Positions 1 to 11,763 of a DNA stretch of 64,000 nucleotides are shown here, in pieces (the stretch's first letter is position 1; each line of letters opens with the position of its first letter). The DNA comes from Larus michahellis (Eukaryota > Chordata > Aves > Charadriiformes > Laridae), in the NCBI RefSeq assembly GCF_964199755.1, contig NC_133903.1:56240739-56304738 (forward strand). The letters are read 5' to 3'. A program made the translations under genes and the position numbers. The notes beneath the pieces were generated by a model. The model was given only the letters and a program-made list of their open reading frames with translations, ran no database searches and had not been told where the DNA came from.

Positions 1-32
1 ACAGCCAACAATTTCTGCCTCACATCTCATCT
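1..32 (-). mobile_element. CR1 LINE internal fragment (group A), runs off left edge
   Basis: Reverse complement of the group A block that contains GAGATGAGATGTGAGGCAG followed by AAATTGTTGGCTGT. The same block is seen in full in the copies at 14.3, 17.7, 23.8, 37.5 and 48.6 kb. Read on the minus strand, its upstream end is at base 32, and the 3' end of the element would lie to the left of the window. It abuts a plus-strand CR1 tail with no gap. Confidence 0.8.
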
Positions 33-80
33 GGAACTGGATGATCTTTAAGGTCCCTTCCAACCCAAACCATTCCATGA
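33..80 (+). mobile_element. CR1 LINE 3' end (group A), 48 bases
   Basis: Contains GGATGATCTTTAAGGTCCC, then TTCCAACCCAAACCATTCCATGA, the canonical CR1 3' end with a single degenerate tail unit. It begins exactly where the inverted fragment ends, so the two may be one insertion with a 5' inversion or two independent insertions. Confidence 0.85.
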
Positions 81-2013
81 GCGATGGTGGAGCTGGCTGC
101 TGTAAGGGGGGCTTGGATTGCATGGTCTGCTGGGTGGAGGAGGCTGCAGCTGCTGGCCTGGACATCAATGTGGAGGGCACCGGGGGGACGTGCTGGACCC
201 GTAGATTTCCTAACACGTCCCTGTGGCTCAAAGCCCGAGCTGCAGCAGGTGCCAAACCAGCAGCACATCCAGGAGATGTGAAGCTGCTTGGACTCTCCCA
301 GCTGTCCCACACACACCGGTGGCTCCAGCAGCCTCCGCGCAATGGAGGGACCAAGCAGAGAGGGGATGTCCCGGGGTCCTGGACCCCCGGGGCTGCTGCT
401 GTGTGGGTGGGAGGGCACGCGGAGTGGATGGAGCTCCTGCCTCCGAGCAGCAAATGTAAAAAATCTGGTTCAAGTCCGTAAATACCATGAAATTCAAGCT
501 GCTGCCTGACTGGGGCTGTAGCAAAGAAGTGGCGCTAAAGGTGACATCTCAGGGTCCTGTAATTATTCAGCCAGTGATTTCCGCATCCACTCTGAGTGCT
601 TCGCAAGGCAAAGCATATTTTTCTAGCAGTTCACTTTCTGCATTTTAACCTGGCCACGAAAAATCAAGATATCTCATTCACACGTACACCTCTTCACCAG
701 CCAGATCCGGGGTAGGAGCCAGCATAAGTGACAATTTTCTTGCGAAAGCAGGAAAGCCCCAGCATGGAGTTCATTTTGCAGATACGGGTCCTGAATCTAT
801 TCCCAGCCACATAGCAGTGTCAATCAGGAATAACAGCCGCGCTCCGGGGAACGCAGCCCCCAGAGATTCTTTTTCAGCAGCGAGCAAGGTCAAAACTGAA
901 AGCCGTATTTGTCTCCATGGAACTAAAAGTGGCAGATTTTTGCCTTGTGAAAAGAAGCCGTCCGGATCCCCGGGAAGCAGTTAGATGTGCGTGTCCAAGA
1001 GAGTAGCCAGAGACTCATTTCCGAGCAGGTAATCACCCCCATTTACTCCTGAGGACCTCCTTAAAAATTTCAATCTTAGCTAGTATGCGTTGCAATGCCT
1101 TGCTATGAGGGAAACTTCTCATTTTAATTGGTACCAGTAAAAAAAAAAAAAGGGGGAAAGACATCCAGCCCCCCCCGAGCTTGCGGTGAGCCCCTGCCTC
1201 AGCTCCCACCGGGATCACTGGGAAACGCGGCTCTGTGCTTTGGGCTGCTCAGAGGAAAACCCTTGGGATTGCTTGGCTCCCGAAATATCCCCGAGGTCCC
1301 CTGGGTAACAGTGTGCGTGGTGTTTAAAGAAAACTCTTATCGCTTTGTTTCCTTTTCCCCCCCCACTTTTGCACAGCCTCCTGTGCTGTCTCCGCGGTGG
1401 CGGGTGGCAGAGGAGGCCCGCGCCGAGGCGTGCGATGCTTCGCAGGCTCTGGGCTCTCCCGGCGTTTTCCCTCGGTCTGCTGCTGGCTTCAGCGTCCTCC
1501 GGAGCACAGTGTCCTTGTCCCTCCGTCGCGCTCCTGCCGGCTCGGGGATGCGCTGGCTCTGCTCCCAGTGCCCCAGGAGGGAGCTTGGAAACACTCGTGG
1601 GTGCCTGGGGGAGGACAAGTTGCCACAGAGTGACAAACTTATGACATTTTGTATAAAATCCGCAATTTCATCCTTTTTTTTTTAAGCCATTAATGAGTAC
1701 ATGCATGTGAAATCCTGTGCTGTTTCCTGGTTAACCCGTTGTTACGATTTCTCCTCTGTCGTTCCCAGCATTGTGTTTTCTGCCTCGGTTTCTGCCCCAT
1801 CCGCTCTCGGCATGACGCTTTGCGCTGTGACACGGAGCCGCGTCTGGGTGTGGGTCTGGGGACCCACATGTCGGGGAAGAGACATGGGAAGAGACCCAAT
1901 CTCTCCGTGTCTGAGATGATCGATGCTTTTTGGGCAGAGCCTTTGCCTGAACGCCAGCGCAAATGCCAGTTACACAGCGAGAGCCAATGTAGTGGGGTAC
2001 CAGATGACCTACT
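81..2013. other. Unique non-coding sequence with a CpG-rich patch
   Basis: No repeat is recognised apart from homopolymers (A run near 1140-1151, T run near 1673-1684). Bases 1381-1600 are rich in CpG (many CGC, GCG and CGG words) and carry a short frame starting at 1435 that reads like a signal peptide (see findings). An isolated tRNA B-box-like word at 467-477 has no matching A box. Open frames elsewhere overlap each other in several frames and show no family similarity. Confidence 0.6.
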
Positions 2014-2067
2014 AGTGGAACGAGATGATCTTTAAGGTCCCTTCCCACCCAAACCCTTCTATGATTC
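2014..2067 (+). mobile_element. CR1 LINE 3' end (group A), short tail
   Basis: GTGGAACGAGATGATC followed by TTTAAGGTCCCTTCC and a tail TTCTATGATTC. Only about 54 bases survive, so this is a severely 5'-truncated copy. The CCC in place of CAA after CCTTC is a private substitution. Confidence 0.85.
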
Positions 2068-3754
2068 AAACCAAGGACTATGGCCAAAAATAAGCACAAC
2101 TTACGGCCCCACCTCAGCTGTGATTTCAAGGCCAGTGATGAAAGAAAACCAGGATCCCCGTCCTGCCTCGCTCTGCTGATTGCTTTTGGTGAGAACTGAG
2201 GACTAAAAACATTCGGTTCATCCGAGGAGCACGGCGTCCGACTTCCCGGGCACCGCGTGGTGTCCCACCCGTGCCAGCAGCCGCTGCAGGAAACCCTTGT
2301 ACTTTCAGGGTCTGCCCTTTGGATTCTAAGAGGCTGAAGTGACAACTGAGAGCTTGTGGGAGGGACGATGCTCTTGCACTCGAAATGCTCAGAAAGATAC
2401 TCGTGATCCGACCTGGACTACCAGGGAGATCAGAGGCTTGAACCCAGATTTCGATCCTCAAACCCGGAGCGATGGGGTCTGAGACCCACTGGGCGTCACA
2501 CCACGCATCCTGCAGACCAGCTTTCCCGGGAAAGAGTTTTGTCCCAAAGGCCCCAGATTTGTGCCTGTCCTGATGATGTTCCCTGAGACTACCCCAAGTG
2601 TCCCAAATCCCAGCCTTCCTACACCTAGATCTTGGAGTGATGCTGTTACATCCCTCCCGTCTTCCACGGTTTTAATGTTTCTGTCTACCCCGTGCCTTTA
2701 TGTATATTTGGGAATATTAGGAAGCTTTGTTGTGAATGCGTGAGGGAGCAGACCGTGCCTTCCCAGGAGGAGCTGCGGTGCCCCACAAACTTTGCTTTGA
2801 GCTGCCGGGCCACTTCTCATCTGCTGCGCCTGAATGCGCCTTGCGTTCCACAGTGCACGGATGGTGGGTGGCAGTGGGTGGCCATGACCCTGCTGTGCTG
2901 GTGACACCTGTACGTCCAGCCCAGGACCAGCATCTGCTCGAGGCTGCCAAGGGGCTGTGAAGATCAACTCCCCTGGTGTCACAGGAGATAGGGAAAAGCT
3001 CCACTTCCCCAGAAAAAAAAAAAAAAAAAAAGCATAATTCTCCATCCTGACTCGAATATTTTAGCTGCAACTCAGTATTTGTGCCCACTGCAGTAGTGCT
3101 GTGCCCCGGTGCCCTCCCGGCTGTGGTGCTCCCCGCCTCTCCCTAGCCAAAATCTGGATGCTGCAGCCGTTGTGTGGAAAGAGGGAAGGGGTTTATCCAG
3201 CTTTGAATTGCAAAATCAAAGGAGTGAATAATTCTGTGCAAATAAACAGAAAATATTTATGATGGCTTTGCATTTGGAAGGTATGGTGGTGATTTGGATT
3301 AGCGCTCTTGGCTGTCTCACAGTGCTGGTGGCCAGAAATAGCCCGGTTTTATGGGCAAAGGAAAGAGCATATAAAACAGCTTAGCACAATTTTGGAGAGA
3401 ACCCTTTAAAAGTTAATTGCCTGTGCCCCAGAGAAGATGACCCGCTAGAAAGAGCTGCTCTGGAGCATCTTGTGCTCTCCCTTTTCCTTGCCGTTGGTGA
3501 TCTGTTTAATGATTCCAGCAGCACTTGGGGCACTGTGGATGGGGCAGATACGGTTATTGCATGTTGACTGTATTTTGGTGTATTCCTCCTCTATAACCCG
3601 CCTGCAGCCCTCGCGGATGAGGGGTCCCTCCACTCCCAGCTGGGTCCCTCCCTCCCTGAGCCCCTGGGAGGATGAACGTGGGAATTTGAGTCATCCTGGG
3701 GCACTGTTCCCTGGAAAGGGGAGAGGGGAGCTGTGTGTGGCTGCTCTGTGGCAT
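2068..3754. other. Unique non-coding sequence
   Basis: A run of 19 A at 3013-3031. It is not preceded by any repeat I recognise, so it may be a simple homopolymer or the tail of an unrecognised retrocopy. No coherent coding frame, RNA gene or splice pair is evident. Confidence 0.55.
3013..3031. repeat. A19 homopolymer
   Basis: Nineteen consecutive A between CCCAG and GCATAATTC. No retrocopy recognised upstream. Confidence 0.85.
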
Positions 3755-3918
3755 TAGAATCCTAGAATCGTGTTGGTTGGAAGGGACCTTTCAGATCATC
3801 GAGTCCAAACATCACCCTAACTCTGCCAAACCCACCACTGCCCGATGTCCCTCAGCACCGCGTCTGCCCGGCTTTTAAATCCCTCCGGGGATGGCGACTC
3901 CATGGCTTCCCTGGGCCA
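3755..3918 (-). mobile_element. CR1 LINE 3' portion (group B)
   Basis: Starts with the reverse tail TAGAATCCTAGAATC, then GGAAGGGACCTTTCAGATC, then the group B block CACCGCGTCTGCCCGGC and TCCCTCCGGGGATGGCGAC. Homology stops at about CCCTGGGCCA, so roughly the last 165 bases of the element remain. Confidence 0.9.
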
Positions 3919-4261
3919 CTAGGGGTGGCTTTAAAAAATAAAATGAAATCTGGACTTCTGGGCTTGCTTTTAAAATAAGTGGACGTCCCAAGCGCACACA
4001 TGATTTAAAGCCTCGTCTACTGCATTTGGGTTTTTTGTGCATCCAGGTGGCTAGTCGTGTTTGTTTGTGGAGACGGCTGTAAAAGCGAGCACAAGCTTGA
4101 TGGTATGTTGGACAGAGAAATGAAGGCAGGGATTGCTGCCCTTGTCAGTGTTGAGCAATTTGTTCTGCTGTAATCCCAATATTCACTTTTTACTGCCTGT
4201 ATAGCGGCAAGCCAACGTGGGAGGCAGGAGGGGCTGGCCAAGCCTGGCGTGCCCTGTGCAG
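3919..4261. other. Spacer between two group B CR1 copies
   Basis: About 340 bases of unique sequence with an AT-rich middle. Nothing further is recognised. The two flanking CR1 copies have the same orientation but different truncation points and substitutions, so they look like separate insertions. Confidence 0.5.
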
Positions 4262-4471
4262 CATAGAATCACAGAATCATTTTTGTCGGAGGGGACCTTT
4301 CAGATCATCGAGTCCAACCATCAACCCAGCACTGCCCAAACCACCCCGTGTCCCTCAGCACCACGTCTGCCCGGCTTTTCAATCCCTCCAGGGATGGCGA
4401 CTCCACCACTGCCCTGGGCAGCCTGGTGTTGACCACCATTTCGGTGGAGAAATTTTTCCTTATATCCAATC
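4262..4471 (-). mobile_element. CR1 LINE 3' portion (group B)
   Basis: Reverse tail CATAGAATCACAGAATC, then GGGACCTTTCAGATCATCG, CACCACGTCTGCCCGGC, and GGATGGCGACTCCACCACTG. It extends to TTCCTTATATCCAATC, the reverse complement of the GGATATTAGGA region. A small deletion after CAGCCTGG removes the CCAAGGCTTGACAA words present in the copy at 21.5 kb. Confidence 0.92.
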
Positions 4472-5412
4472 ATGGAAGTCAGTTTCCCCTGCCGTGCGAT
4501 TCCCGTGGGGAAGGCAGTGCCGGAGCAGTCGGGATCCCTCCGCGCTGCACCTTTGGTGGGTGCTTTGCTGTGCGGAGGCTCCGTCTGAGCCCTGCTCCAA
4601 CCTCCCGCAGAGGTACTGGCAGCGCATCCCAGCTGGGGGTGCGTTTGCTGGAAGTCCTTTTGGTGGACTTGTCCGACTGTGGATAGAGTCACCCCCCTAC
4701 GGAGGTGTCTTATCCCAGCAGAGGTAATTTGGACTCTGGAGCCAGGCTGGGTGGCAGCGAACACCCTGCCTGGGGACATGGGGACGCCAAAGCTGCGCAA
4801 CCTCTTCCCGGTGAGCCAGATGGAGGTGCCACCTTGGGAACAGAGACCTGGCACAGCTGGGATTCCCATGACGTCTCTTTGCCGAGGGGCACGGGCTTTC
4901 AATTGCTGTTTGCAATTTCAGCTTGCAGACGCTCCGAAAATATTCCCTTGAGTAATTTGCCGAGCACCACACTTCTAACAAACGGCGTCCTGAGTTTCCA
5001 CTTGCTTTACAGTCTGCTGGGTTACAGGTAAGAAAACAAATAATCTTGAAGTTGGGCTAAAAAGAAAGCGTAAATGGCAGCTTTTCTCACAAGGCTCTGC
5101 TCCGGTTTCTGCTCCGGGCTGTATCTCTGCATCCCGGGAATGGCCGTGCCCTCGGCAGCCGGGTTTGCTGCCTGCCGGAGAGGGGCTGTGCACCGGCCCA
5201 TCGCCTCCCTCTGCCTCCTCCTTTCTCCAGGCACCTCAAGAAGAAAACTAATATCATTTCCTCTATCTATAGCAGCTTGTTGCTTAAGGGTAATGTTTAC
5301 CCTTCAGTGCTGTCACGGGGGAAAAGGAGATAAATAAGACTATCTATCTGAAGCAAAGCAATACCAAAGAGGAATATTGGGTTTCTAGGCGAGTCTTTAT
5401 AGGTGATAGCTG
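4472..5412. other. Unique non-coding sequence
   Basis: Moderately GC-rich with several overlapping short open frames on both strands and no consistent coding signal. No repeat is recognised. Confidence 0.5.
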
Positions 5413-5714
5413 ATAAAGAGGGACTCCTGATCATGGACTGTAGCGACAAGATGGGGGGGAATGGTTTTATACTGAAAGAGGGGAGATTTAAGGTAAATAT
5501 TGGGAAGAAATTGTTTGCTGTGAGGGCGGTGAGCCCCTGGCCCAGGTTGCCCAGAGAAGCTGTGGCTGCCCCATCCCTGGAGGGGTTCAAGGCCAGGTTG
5601 GCCGGGGCTTGGAGCAACCTGGGCTGGTGGGAGGTGTCCCTGCCCAGGGCAGGGGGTGCCCCTGGGTGGCCTTTAAGGTCCCTTCCAGCCCAAACCATTA
5701 TATGATTCTATGAT
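5413..5714 (+). mobile_element. CR1 LINE 3' portion (group A)
   Basis: About 300 bases ending in TATGATTCTATGAT. It includes ATACTGAAAGAGGGGAGATT, then TTGGGAAGAAATTG, then CCCAGAGAAGCTGTGGCTG and GGGAGGTGTCCCTGCCC. The middle differs from the other group A copies: it has TTTAAGGTAAATATTGGGA where they have GAGATGAGATGTGAGGCAG. It therefore represents a distinct group A variant closer to the usual CR1 GGATATTGGGA form. Confidence 0.93.
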
Positions 5715-6371
5715 ATTTGTAATGTAAAATATGATATAGATTGGAATTTTCTGAACAACCCCATCTTAATAATTGGCTGTACCAAAATTTTACCCTAAAT
5801 ACTCCCTTTCGACCCCACCTTGGCTTTTCTTTACCAGGGTGTTCAGAGTATTTTGGCTTATCTCTTTGTGCAGCTGCAGGTGTGGCTTCAGGCAGAGCGT
5901 ATGAACGTCCCTGTAGTGAAACCAGTTCAGTGACAGGAAAAATAAAATGCTTTGAAAACCCTCTGTAGGGAGCAGAGACCTCGGAGGGGAGCACAGCAGG
6001 AGCACAGCCACGGGGGGTCACGGGGTTTGGTTAAGTTTGGGCAGCGGGGACAGGAGGAATCCCTGTGACGGGATCCCTGGGTGGGTAACCTTTTTGCAGA
6101 GAGCTGGGCAGGCAGAGATGCGATTGCGTTTTGCTCAACCTTCTGCGGAGAGGAGAAATTCGATTATTTCAATTAATCAAGGAGACATCACCCTTCCTCG
6201 ACGCACTAGTAGATGGTAGCATTACAAATTAATGAATACCACTTCAGCACGAACCGCTCAAAAAGTGCTTCCTCTGTAGCAGTGAAGAATTTGGTAGATA
6301 ATAACATAACAAGGATGCTGAAGTTATCCCCTCTCACATGAGGACACGTGCTTTCTCTTGCAAGAAACAAT
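5715..6371. other. Unique non-coding sequence
   Basis: AT-rich at both ends with TTAATCAAGG and TTAATGAATACC words near 6173-6240. No repeat, RNA gene or supported coding frame. Confidence 0.5.
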
Positions 6372-6592
6372 GAGAATCACAGGATGGTTTGGGTGGGAAG
6401 GGACCTCAAAGCCCACCCAGTGGCACCCCCTGCCCTGGGCAGGGACACCTCCCACCAGCCCAGGTTGCTCCAAGCCCCGTCCAACCTGGCCTTGAACCCC
6501 TCCAGGGATGGGGCAGCCACAGCTTCTCTGGGCAACCTGGGCCAGGGGCTCACCCCCCTCACAGCCAACAATTTCTGCCTCACGTCTCATCT
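6372..6592 (-). mobile_element. CR1 LINE 3' portion (group A)
   Basis: GAGAATCACAGGATGGTTTG opens the copy, followed by GGGCAGGGACACCTCCCACC, CTCCAGGGATGGGGCAGCC, and the end block ACAGCCAACAATTTCTGCC. Truncated at CACGTCTCATCT, close to the edge seen in the fragment at 1-32. Confidence 0.95.
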
Positions 6593-8584
6593 AATGAACC
6601 TGCGAGTTAGTTTGTGGCTGAAACTCTCGGTGGGTGAGAGAACCCTGCCGATGAACAGTGCCGGTGCTGGCCGGGGAACCTGGCTGTCTGGTGCCTACCA
6701 ACCGGCATCGTGGTACCGGGTTATCTGCTCCAAAGCTGGACGTGGAGCTGGATGAAATACCGGGATGTGACTGGACTTGGCAGGGCTCTGCCCAGGCTTC
6801 GTGCCAGGGCAAATTGCAGCAAAATTGCCTCTTCCTCACGTATTTTCTTTATTGGTGAGAACTTTGGCTGGCACTGACATGAATCAGGAAACCTCCCCTG
6901 GTGAGGAGGACTTTTTCAGCCGGGTTGTGCCGTCTTCCTTAAGCAGCGAAGGCGCCCAGGAGCCCCAGCTTCACAAAGCAAACCTCAGCCACCCTGGGTA
7001 GCATGGCGCGGGTTTCAGTCCTGCTTAAAACAGTACAGAAAGCTGTTTCTGAGCACCTTCGTCAGGTGCATCATCACACCTGGAAATTTTGGGTGTTAAT
7101 TATATTCAGTTCCTTTTTTGTTTGCCCCCGGTAAACGAGAGGTTTCCTTTGCTGCTGCAAACAAACTCAAACCAGCCGCTTCTCTGGTGCCATCGAGGGA
7201 CCCCAAGGGATGACACCAGGGCGCGGTGGCCGCTCCCTGTATCTCTGCAGTACATTCCCGCTATAGGAACACGCTATTTCTCTATAATCCATCTTTGAAG
7301 CACATTTATAAAATGTGCCAGTAACAAACCGGACAGTTTTAAGTATTTACAGAATCAAATACACACATTCGAATGCGGTGCCGGTACATTTGAGGATAGC
7401 AGAAGAGTTTTAGTGCTCTAATAAATTGCAGTTTATTGTACTCCTTAATCAGCTGGTGGAGTATCGGTTGCAGTGGGGTATCAGCTGGAGGGGTGGTGGT
7501 TTGTGGTACTGTAAAACTGGGCTGCACGGGGACACTCTAATTGGAGTTTCAATTCAATAAAAATATCTCCAGAAAGATGTAATCTTGTTTAGTTCAACGG
7601 TAGCAAGCCAGCGACTAATTAAAATTAGACGTTCTCGATTACTTTCTAAACGGATCTGATGACTTTGTTAATCTGAAGCGACGAGGCAGCTCTGTCTTTG
7701 TCAGCGTATGAAATACTCCAGGCGGTGCCCTGGACACGATGCCAGAGGGTGGATGGCGGCTGCTGCTCGGCATGGTGCACCCTCCCCAAAATATTTGGCA
7801 CGGAGGTTGGTTGGACGGCGGTCTCTCCTCGCACATCCTCCTGCTGAGAGCACGTGCCTAGGAAATCCCGGAGGAGAAAAGTATTGTGTGCAATTAAGTG
7901 CCTCTTCATATAGGATTAGCCTCTGGAAGCTGGGACAAAAGAGCCTCTACCTCCTGATCCATCACCCCACAGCTATCGGGCGCCTTCACTCCCCTCTTCA
8001 AGTCAGCTGCTGCTTCACCATGTGGCATTTAATTACCAGCCCCAGCATTTTGGTGCCTCGGAGACTGATCTGAGCACAAAGAGTGGGACCAGAATCCGCG
8101 GCAGAAGAACCCCCAGCTCCTCCCGGAGCCCTGTGGCACGTAATAGTCCTCGTTTTGCCCAGCCTTGCCGAAAAACTTGTTTAAGGTCTTCACACAAAAG
8201 CAATTGGGGATTTACAATAAACTTATTCCCTTTAAAAACAGGCTTTGAGTGCTGGAAAAATCCAGAGGAGGAGAGAACATCCGTGGACAGTGACTTTGGG
8301 CACGTCTCTGAGTCAGGGACCAACCTGCCCCACACGCGGGGTTGATAAACTCAGCTGCTAAATTCCTCCCTAAAAATCCTGCCCGTGTGTTACCGTCCCG
8401 TGAATAAACTGCCGTGGGCTGATAGCCGCCTCGAGAACGGAGAAAGAAAAGAGGGAAAAAAGACTCTGAGGTGTAATTATTCTTTGCTAAAAGCAATTCA
8501 GTGCTGGATTTGTCCCAGAAACCCAAATTCCCGCGGGACAAACGCTCCAGGCTCCAGTCTGACGGCTCTTGCCCGGTCCCAGTC
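6593..8584. other. Unique non-coding sequence with AT-rich island
   Basis: 7260-7680 is AT-rich with homeodomain-like words (CTAATTAAAATTAG near 7615-7628, CTCCTTAATCAGC near 7441). It could be a conserved non-coding element, but this is only an impression. No coding or RNA gene is supported. Confidence 0.5.
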
Positions 8585-8646
8585 CACTGGATGATCTTTA
8601 AGGTCCTTTCCAACCCAAACCGTTCTATGATTCTATGATTCTATGA
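8585..8646 (+). mobile_element. CR1 LINE 3' tail with three 8-base repeats
   Basis: CACTGGATGATCTTTAAGG, then TCCTTTCCAACCCAAACCG, followed by three tail units ATTCTATG. The number of intact units makes this one of the better-preserved tails in the window although only about 62 bases remain. Confidence 0.93.
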
Positions 8647-11522
8647 ATAGGGTTTGCTACAAAGTCCACTTTTGTGTGAGGCTTCAGTTGGTTTGGGGGA
8701 GAGCAGGAGCTCTGGCCATTACTGTCCAATTTCTACCTTTGGTCTCTCTTTTCTTTTTTTCCTCCTAGCTCAAATAAAATTCAATTTTTCTCCGACTGTC
8801 TCTTAGTGTGTGGCAGCCAAAGGGCTGTTCTGCCGGTACAGGACTGATGTTTGTTTATTAAAAAAAAAAAAAAAAAAGTTGCCTTGTTACCATCTTTATA
8901 GCAATCTGATTTTACTGTGGAAAAATTGTTGGTATCTCCTGTCAAGGAGGGGGAGGAAACTCTTGACTTTTTGATGAAATATTCCATTCTATGATTACAA
9001 AAATGTTTTGAATCCAAGAACACTGTGTGAAAGCGTTAAATATTTGAATGCTTTTTTTTTTTTTCCTGAATGCCACTCGGAGTGTGCTGCAGACCCATAC
9101 CCTGCTGCGGGACACGGTTCTGGAGCTGGTTTGTAACTTAGACTTACACGACGTGAAGCTTTTACCTCTCGGTGCGGCTCCGGGTATGGGAGGAGATTGG
9201 CATGTTCTCCTGCCACAACACCTCATCACGGGCTCAGGAGAGGGCGAGAGCAGCGGTTATCCCGGTTATCCCGCCCCAGCCCACCCTGGGGATGCAGCCA
9301 GTCATGGGGAAGAAAGAGGCAGCCTAGGCAGGTAACGGTGAAAATCATTGTCTCACTTAGCAAAGCTGCCCTTGCGTCTGCCGGGTTGATGATCTGGCAA
9401 GAAAAGAAGCCAAAATGGTTGTTGATGTCCTTTAACTTGGTGATAAATACCTAAGTCAGGGCGGGCGGCACCCTCGCGCGGGTTTCGCGTGTGTAGATTC
9501 CCCCTTTGCAGAACTGCTCTGTCCCTCCTCCTGTTCTTCCCCTGGGTGGTAGCACCCGTGTTCAACTTCAGCTCCTTCTCAGGACCTGCCTTCTCTACGT
9601 GCTATTTCTACTTCTCCGCATTGTATTTCACCTGCCATTTTGTTATTAACAGTCTGGAAACAAGGGACTACAAATAAGATGCCTATGAAATGCAGCTCTT
9701 TTAATCACAAGGTGCTTTCCCAGCCGTTTCGCCGTCTTTCCTCAGTATACAACGCTCAAGAGATGGCCGGTTTGGGTTTTCGCACGTAGCTCCTGATCTC
9801 TGGTGGAGTTATTCCTCTCCCCCTCTTTCTTCGGGGCTTTCTGCTGGGCTCCTCTGAGGGCTCCCCTGGCCGGAGCCGGCCCCGCTGCCACCCTGCGGCC
9901 TCAGCGCCCCCCACCTCCACGGGGTTGCACAGGGACATGGCGAAAAGCACTGATTTTTACCTACGACCTGTTAAGCATAGCCTGTCCCCAGCGTTTTCAG
10001 TAGTTGACACAAACCACACGTGGCATCTGCAGATGACAGCCGGAGAAGGTGGCTCTCAGGCAACGCACTGCCTTCAGATGCTTTTTGGATATCTAAATTG
10101 CTCCCTGTTCCCCGTCTGCTCTCAGCGTAATAGTTCTGGTGTCACAACTAAATTCTGACAGCTGGTTTTTGCAAAGGGCGTTGAAAAGGATGCAGATAAT
10201 AAGTCCAGAAATGGTTTGATTATCCCCCTTCGGAGACGGGGCTCGGTCTGCAAAGCGGCTCCGGGCTGCCAGCGCGGTGGAGCCCCTGGAAACACCGACC
10301 AGCAGCTTTTAATCCCCATGGAGAGCATTTTCGTCGTGGCTTTAGACCCAAGAGAAGCGTCACCTGTATTTTAGTTTTCTTCCAGTCCTACAAAGGCTTT
10401 CATTTCCCCTACAGGTTTATAAAAATAAAAGTACGTGGGCTTCTGTCTCACTGGCAATAATTACCCGTGCCCGGTCTTCTTCCTACAGCAGGTCTGTGCA
10501 GGAAGAACTGCTTTCCCTTCCAGTAGGTCCCACTGACGGATGCAAAGCACGTTTGCATGCACAGTCTGCTCTCACTCGAGCGTGCAAATTCTGTCATCTC
10601 TGTTTACTTTTCATACTGCAAGTTCAAGTAATTCCTAGCACAAATTTAGGGTCTGGCTCTGACCCCTTAGAAAATGGAGCTCTTGGAAGAGCGTAAGCCG
10701 CTGTTTTTGCTGACTTTGGCGTGTTCTTTTTGTTCGGCAACGCTGTTTTATGAGAAACACGTATAATCCAGCCGCGCTTCACCGCTAAGGGAAATAGAAA
10801 CGCAAGGAGCGAGGATGAGGATTTCTGACGACGGCTTTCCCGGGACGCTGTGCTCCGACTTGCTGCTCCGCCAAGGCACGGCACAGTCCGTATCCTCTGC
10901 CTCTGCCCAGCCCCGTAAGGAGCAACCTGAACCAGAGAGGTGTTTGCTCATACGCCGTTACATTTCGCAGGGAGAAGACATTAGGCGGCATCTTCAAGCC
11001 TTCTCGCTGACCTGTTTTGTAATTCCATCGCATCACAAATTTATAAGCAAATAGGATTTTATTCTTAGACACTCCAAGCGGAGGGGATCTGACAGCATCA
11101 CGGGAAATATTTTACCAAATCCGTGTAGTCCTGAAATATTAATGCTAGATGAACGCCGAGGACAGGCTCAGCGTTGTGCCACGGGCGGCGCTGGGGATCT
11201 CAGCCGACGCGTAACTCCTGTTATGGATTTTGCTGGTAAATTTGGGAGATGGTTTCCTGCCTTGAGCCAGACGTGCCTGGCAGCGGGTAGCAGAGCCATG
11301 TGTGTGACCGCAGTGGGACAACCTTTTTGTCCCATGGGGTCGAGGTCTCTCAGTTCCTGCCCCTGGTGGCATTTTGCAGCTCGGCGTCAGCCCTGGCCGC
11401 TCTCCTGCGTGGAATCCCGTCAGGAGATCCCCTGCTCGGCACCCAGCAGGAATAACTGCTGGATCCGCTCATGCCTTTCGTAACCTTCCCTGCCGAAAGC
11501 TGTCGCTGCTGTCTGTCCTCTT
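8647..11522. other. Unique non-coding sequence
   Basis: A run of 18 A at 8860-8877 and a T run of about 14 near 9051-9064. A CpG-rich patch near 9830-9920 (GGCCGGAGCCGGCCCCGCTG). Many short overlapping open frames, none supported. No repeat family is recognised. Confidence 0.5.
8860..8877. repeat. A18 homopolymer
   Basis: Eighteen consecutive A after TTTGTTTATT, followed by GTTGCC. Upstream sequence is not a recognised repeat. Confidence 0.85.
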
Positions 11523-11763
11523 GACAAGGACAAGAGGAACCGGCCTCAAGTTGTGCCAGGAGAGGTTTAGGATGGATATTAGGAGAAATTTCTTCACGGG
11601 AAGGGCTGTCAAGCCTTGGCCCAGGCTGCCCAGGGCAGTGGTGGAGTCGCATCCCTGGAGGGATTGAAAAGCCGGGCAGACGTGGTGCTGAGGGTCACGG
11701 GGTAGTGGGGGTTTGATGACCCAAAAGGTCCCTTCCAACCCCAGCGATTCTGTGATTCTATGA
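11523..11763 (+). mobile_element. CR1 LINE 3' portion (group B)
   Basis: Contains GGCCTCAAGTTGTGCCAGG, GGATGGATATTAGGAG, GGCCCAGGCTGCCCAGGGCA, AAAGCCGGGCAGACGTGG and a tail GATTCTGTGATTCTATGA. The 3' third is shortened: GGGGGTTTGATGACCC joins two blocks that are separated by about 25 bases in the copy at 27.9 kb. Confidence 0.93.

Noticed and set aside
467..477. GGTTCAAGTCC, a tRNA B-box-like word
   Set aside because: The T-arm does not pair over five bases, no A box lies at the right distance, and there is no acceptor stem. Probably chance.
8623..8646. Short direct repeats that might suggest a CRISPR array
   Set aside because: These are the 8-base tail units of a CR1 element; there are no spacers, and the DNA is vertebrate.
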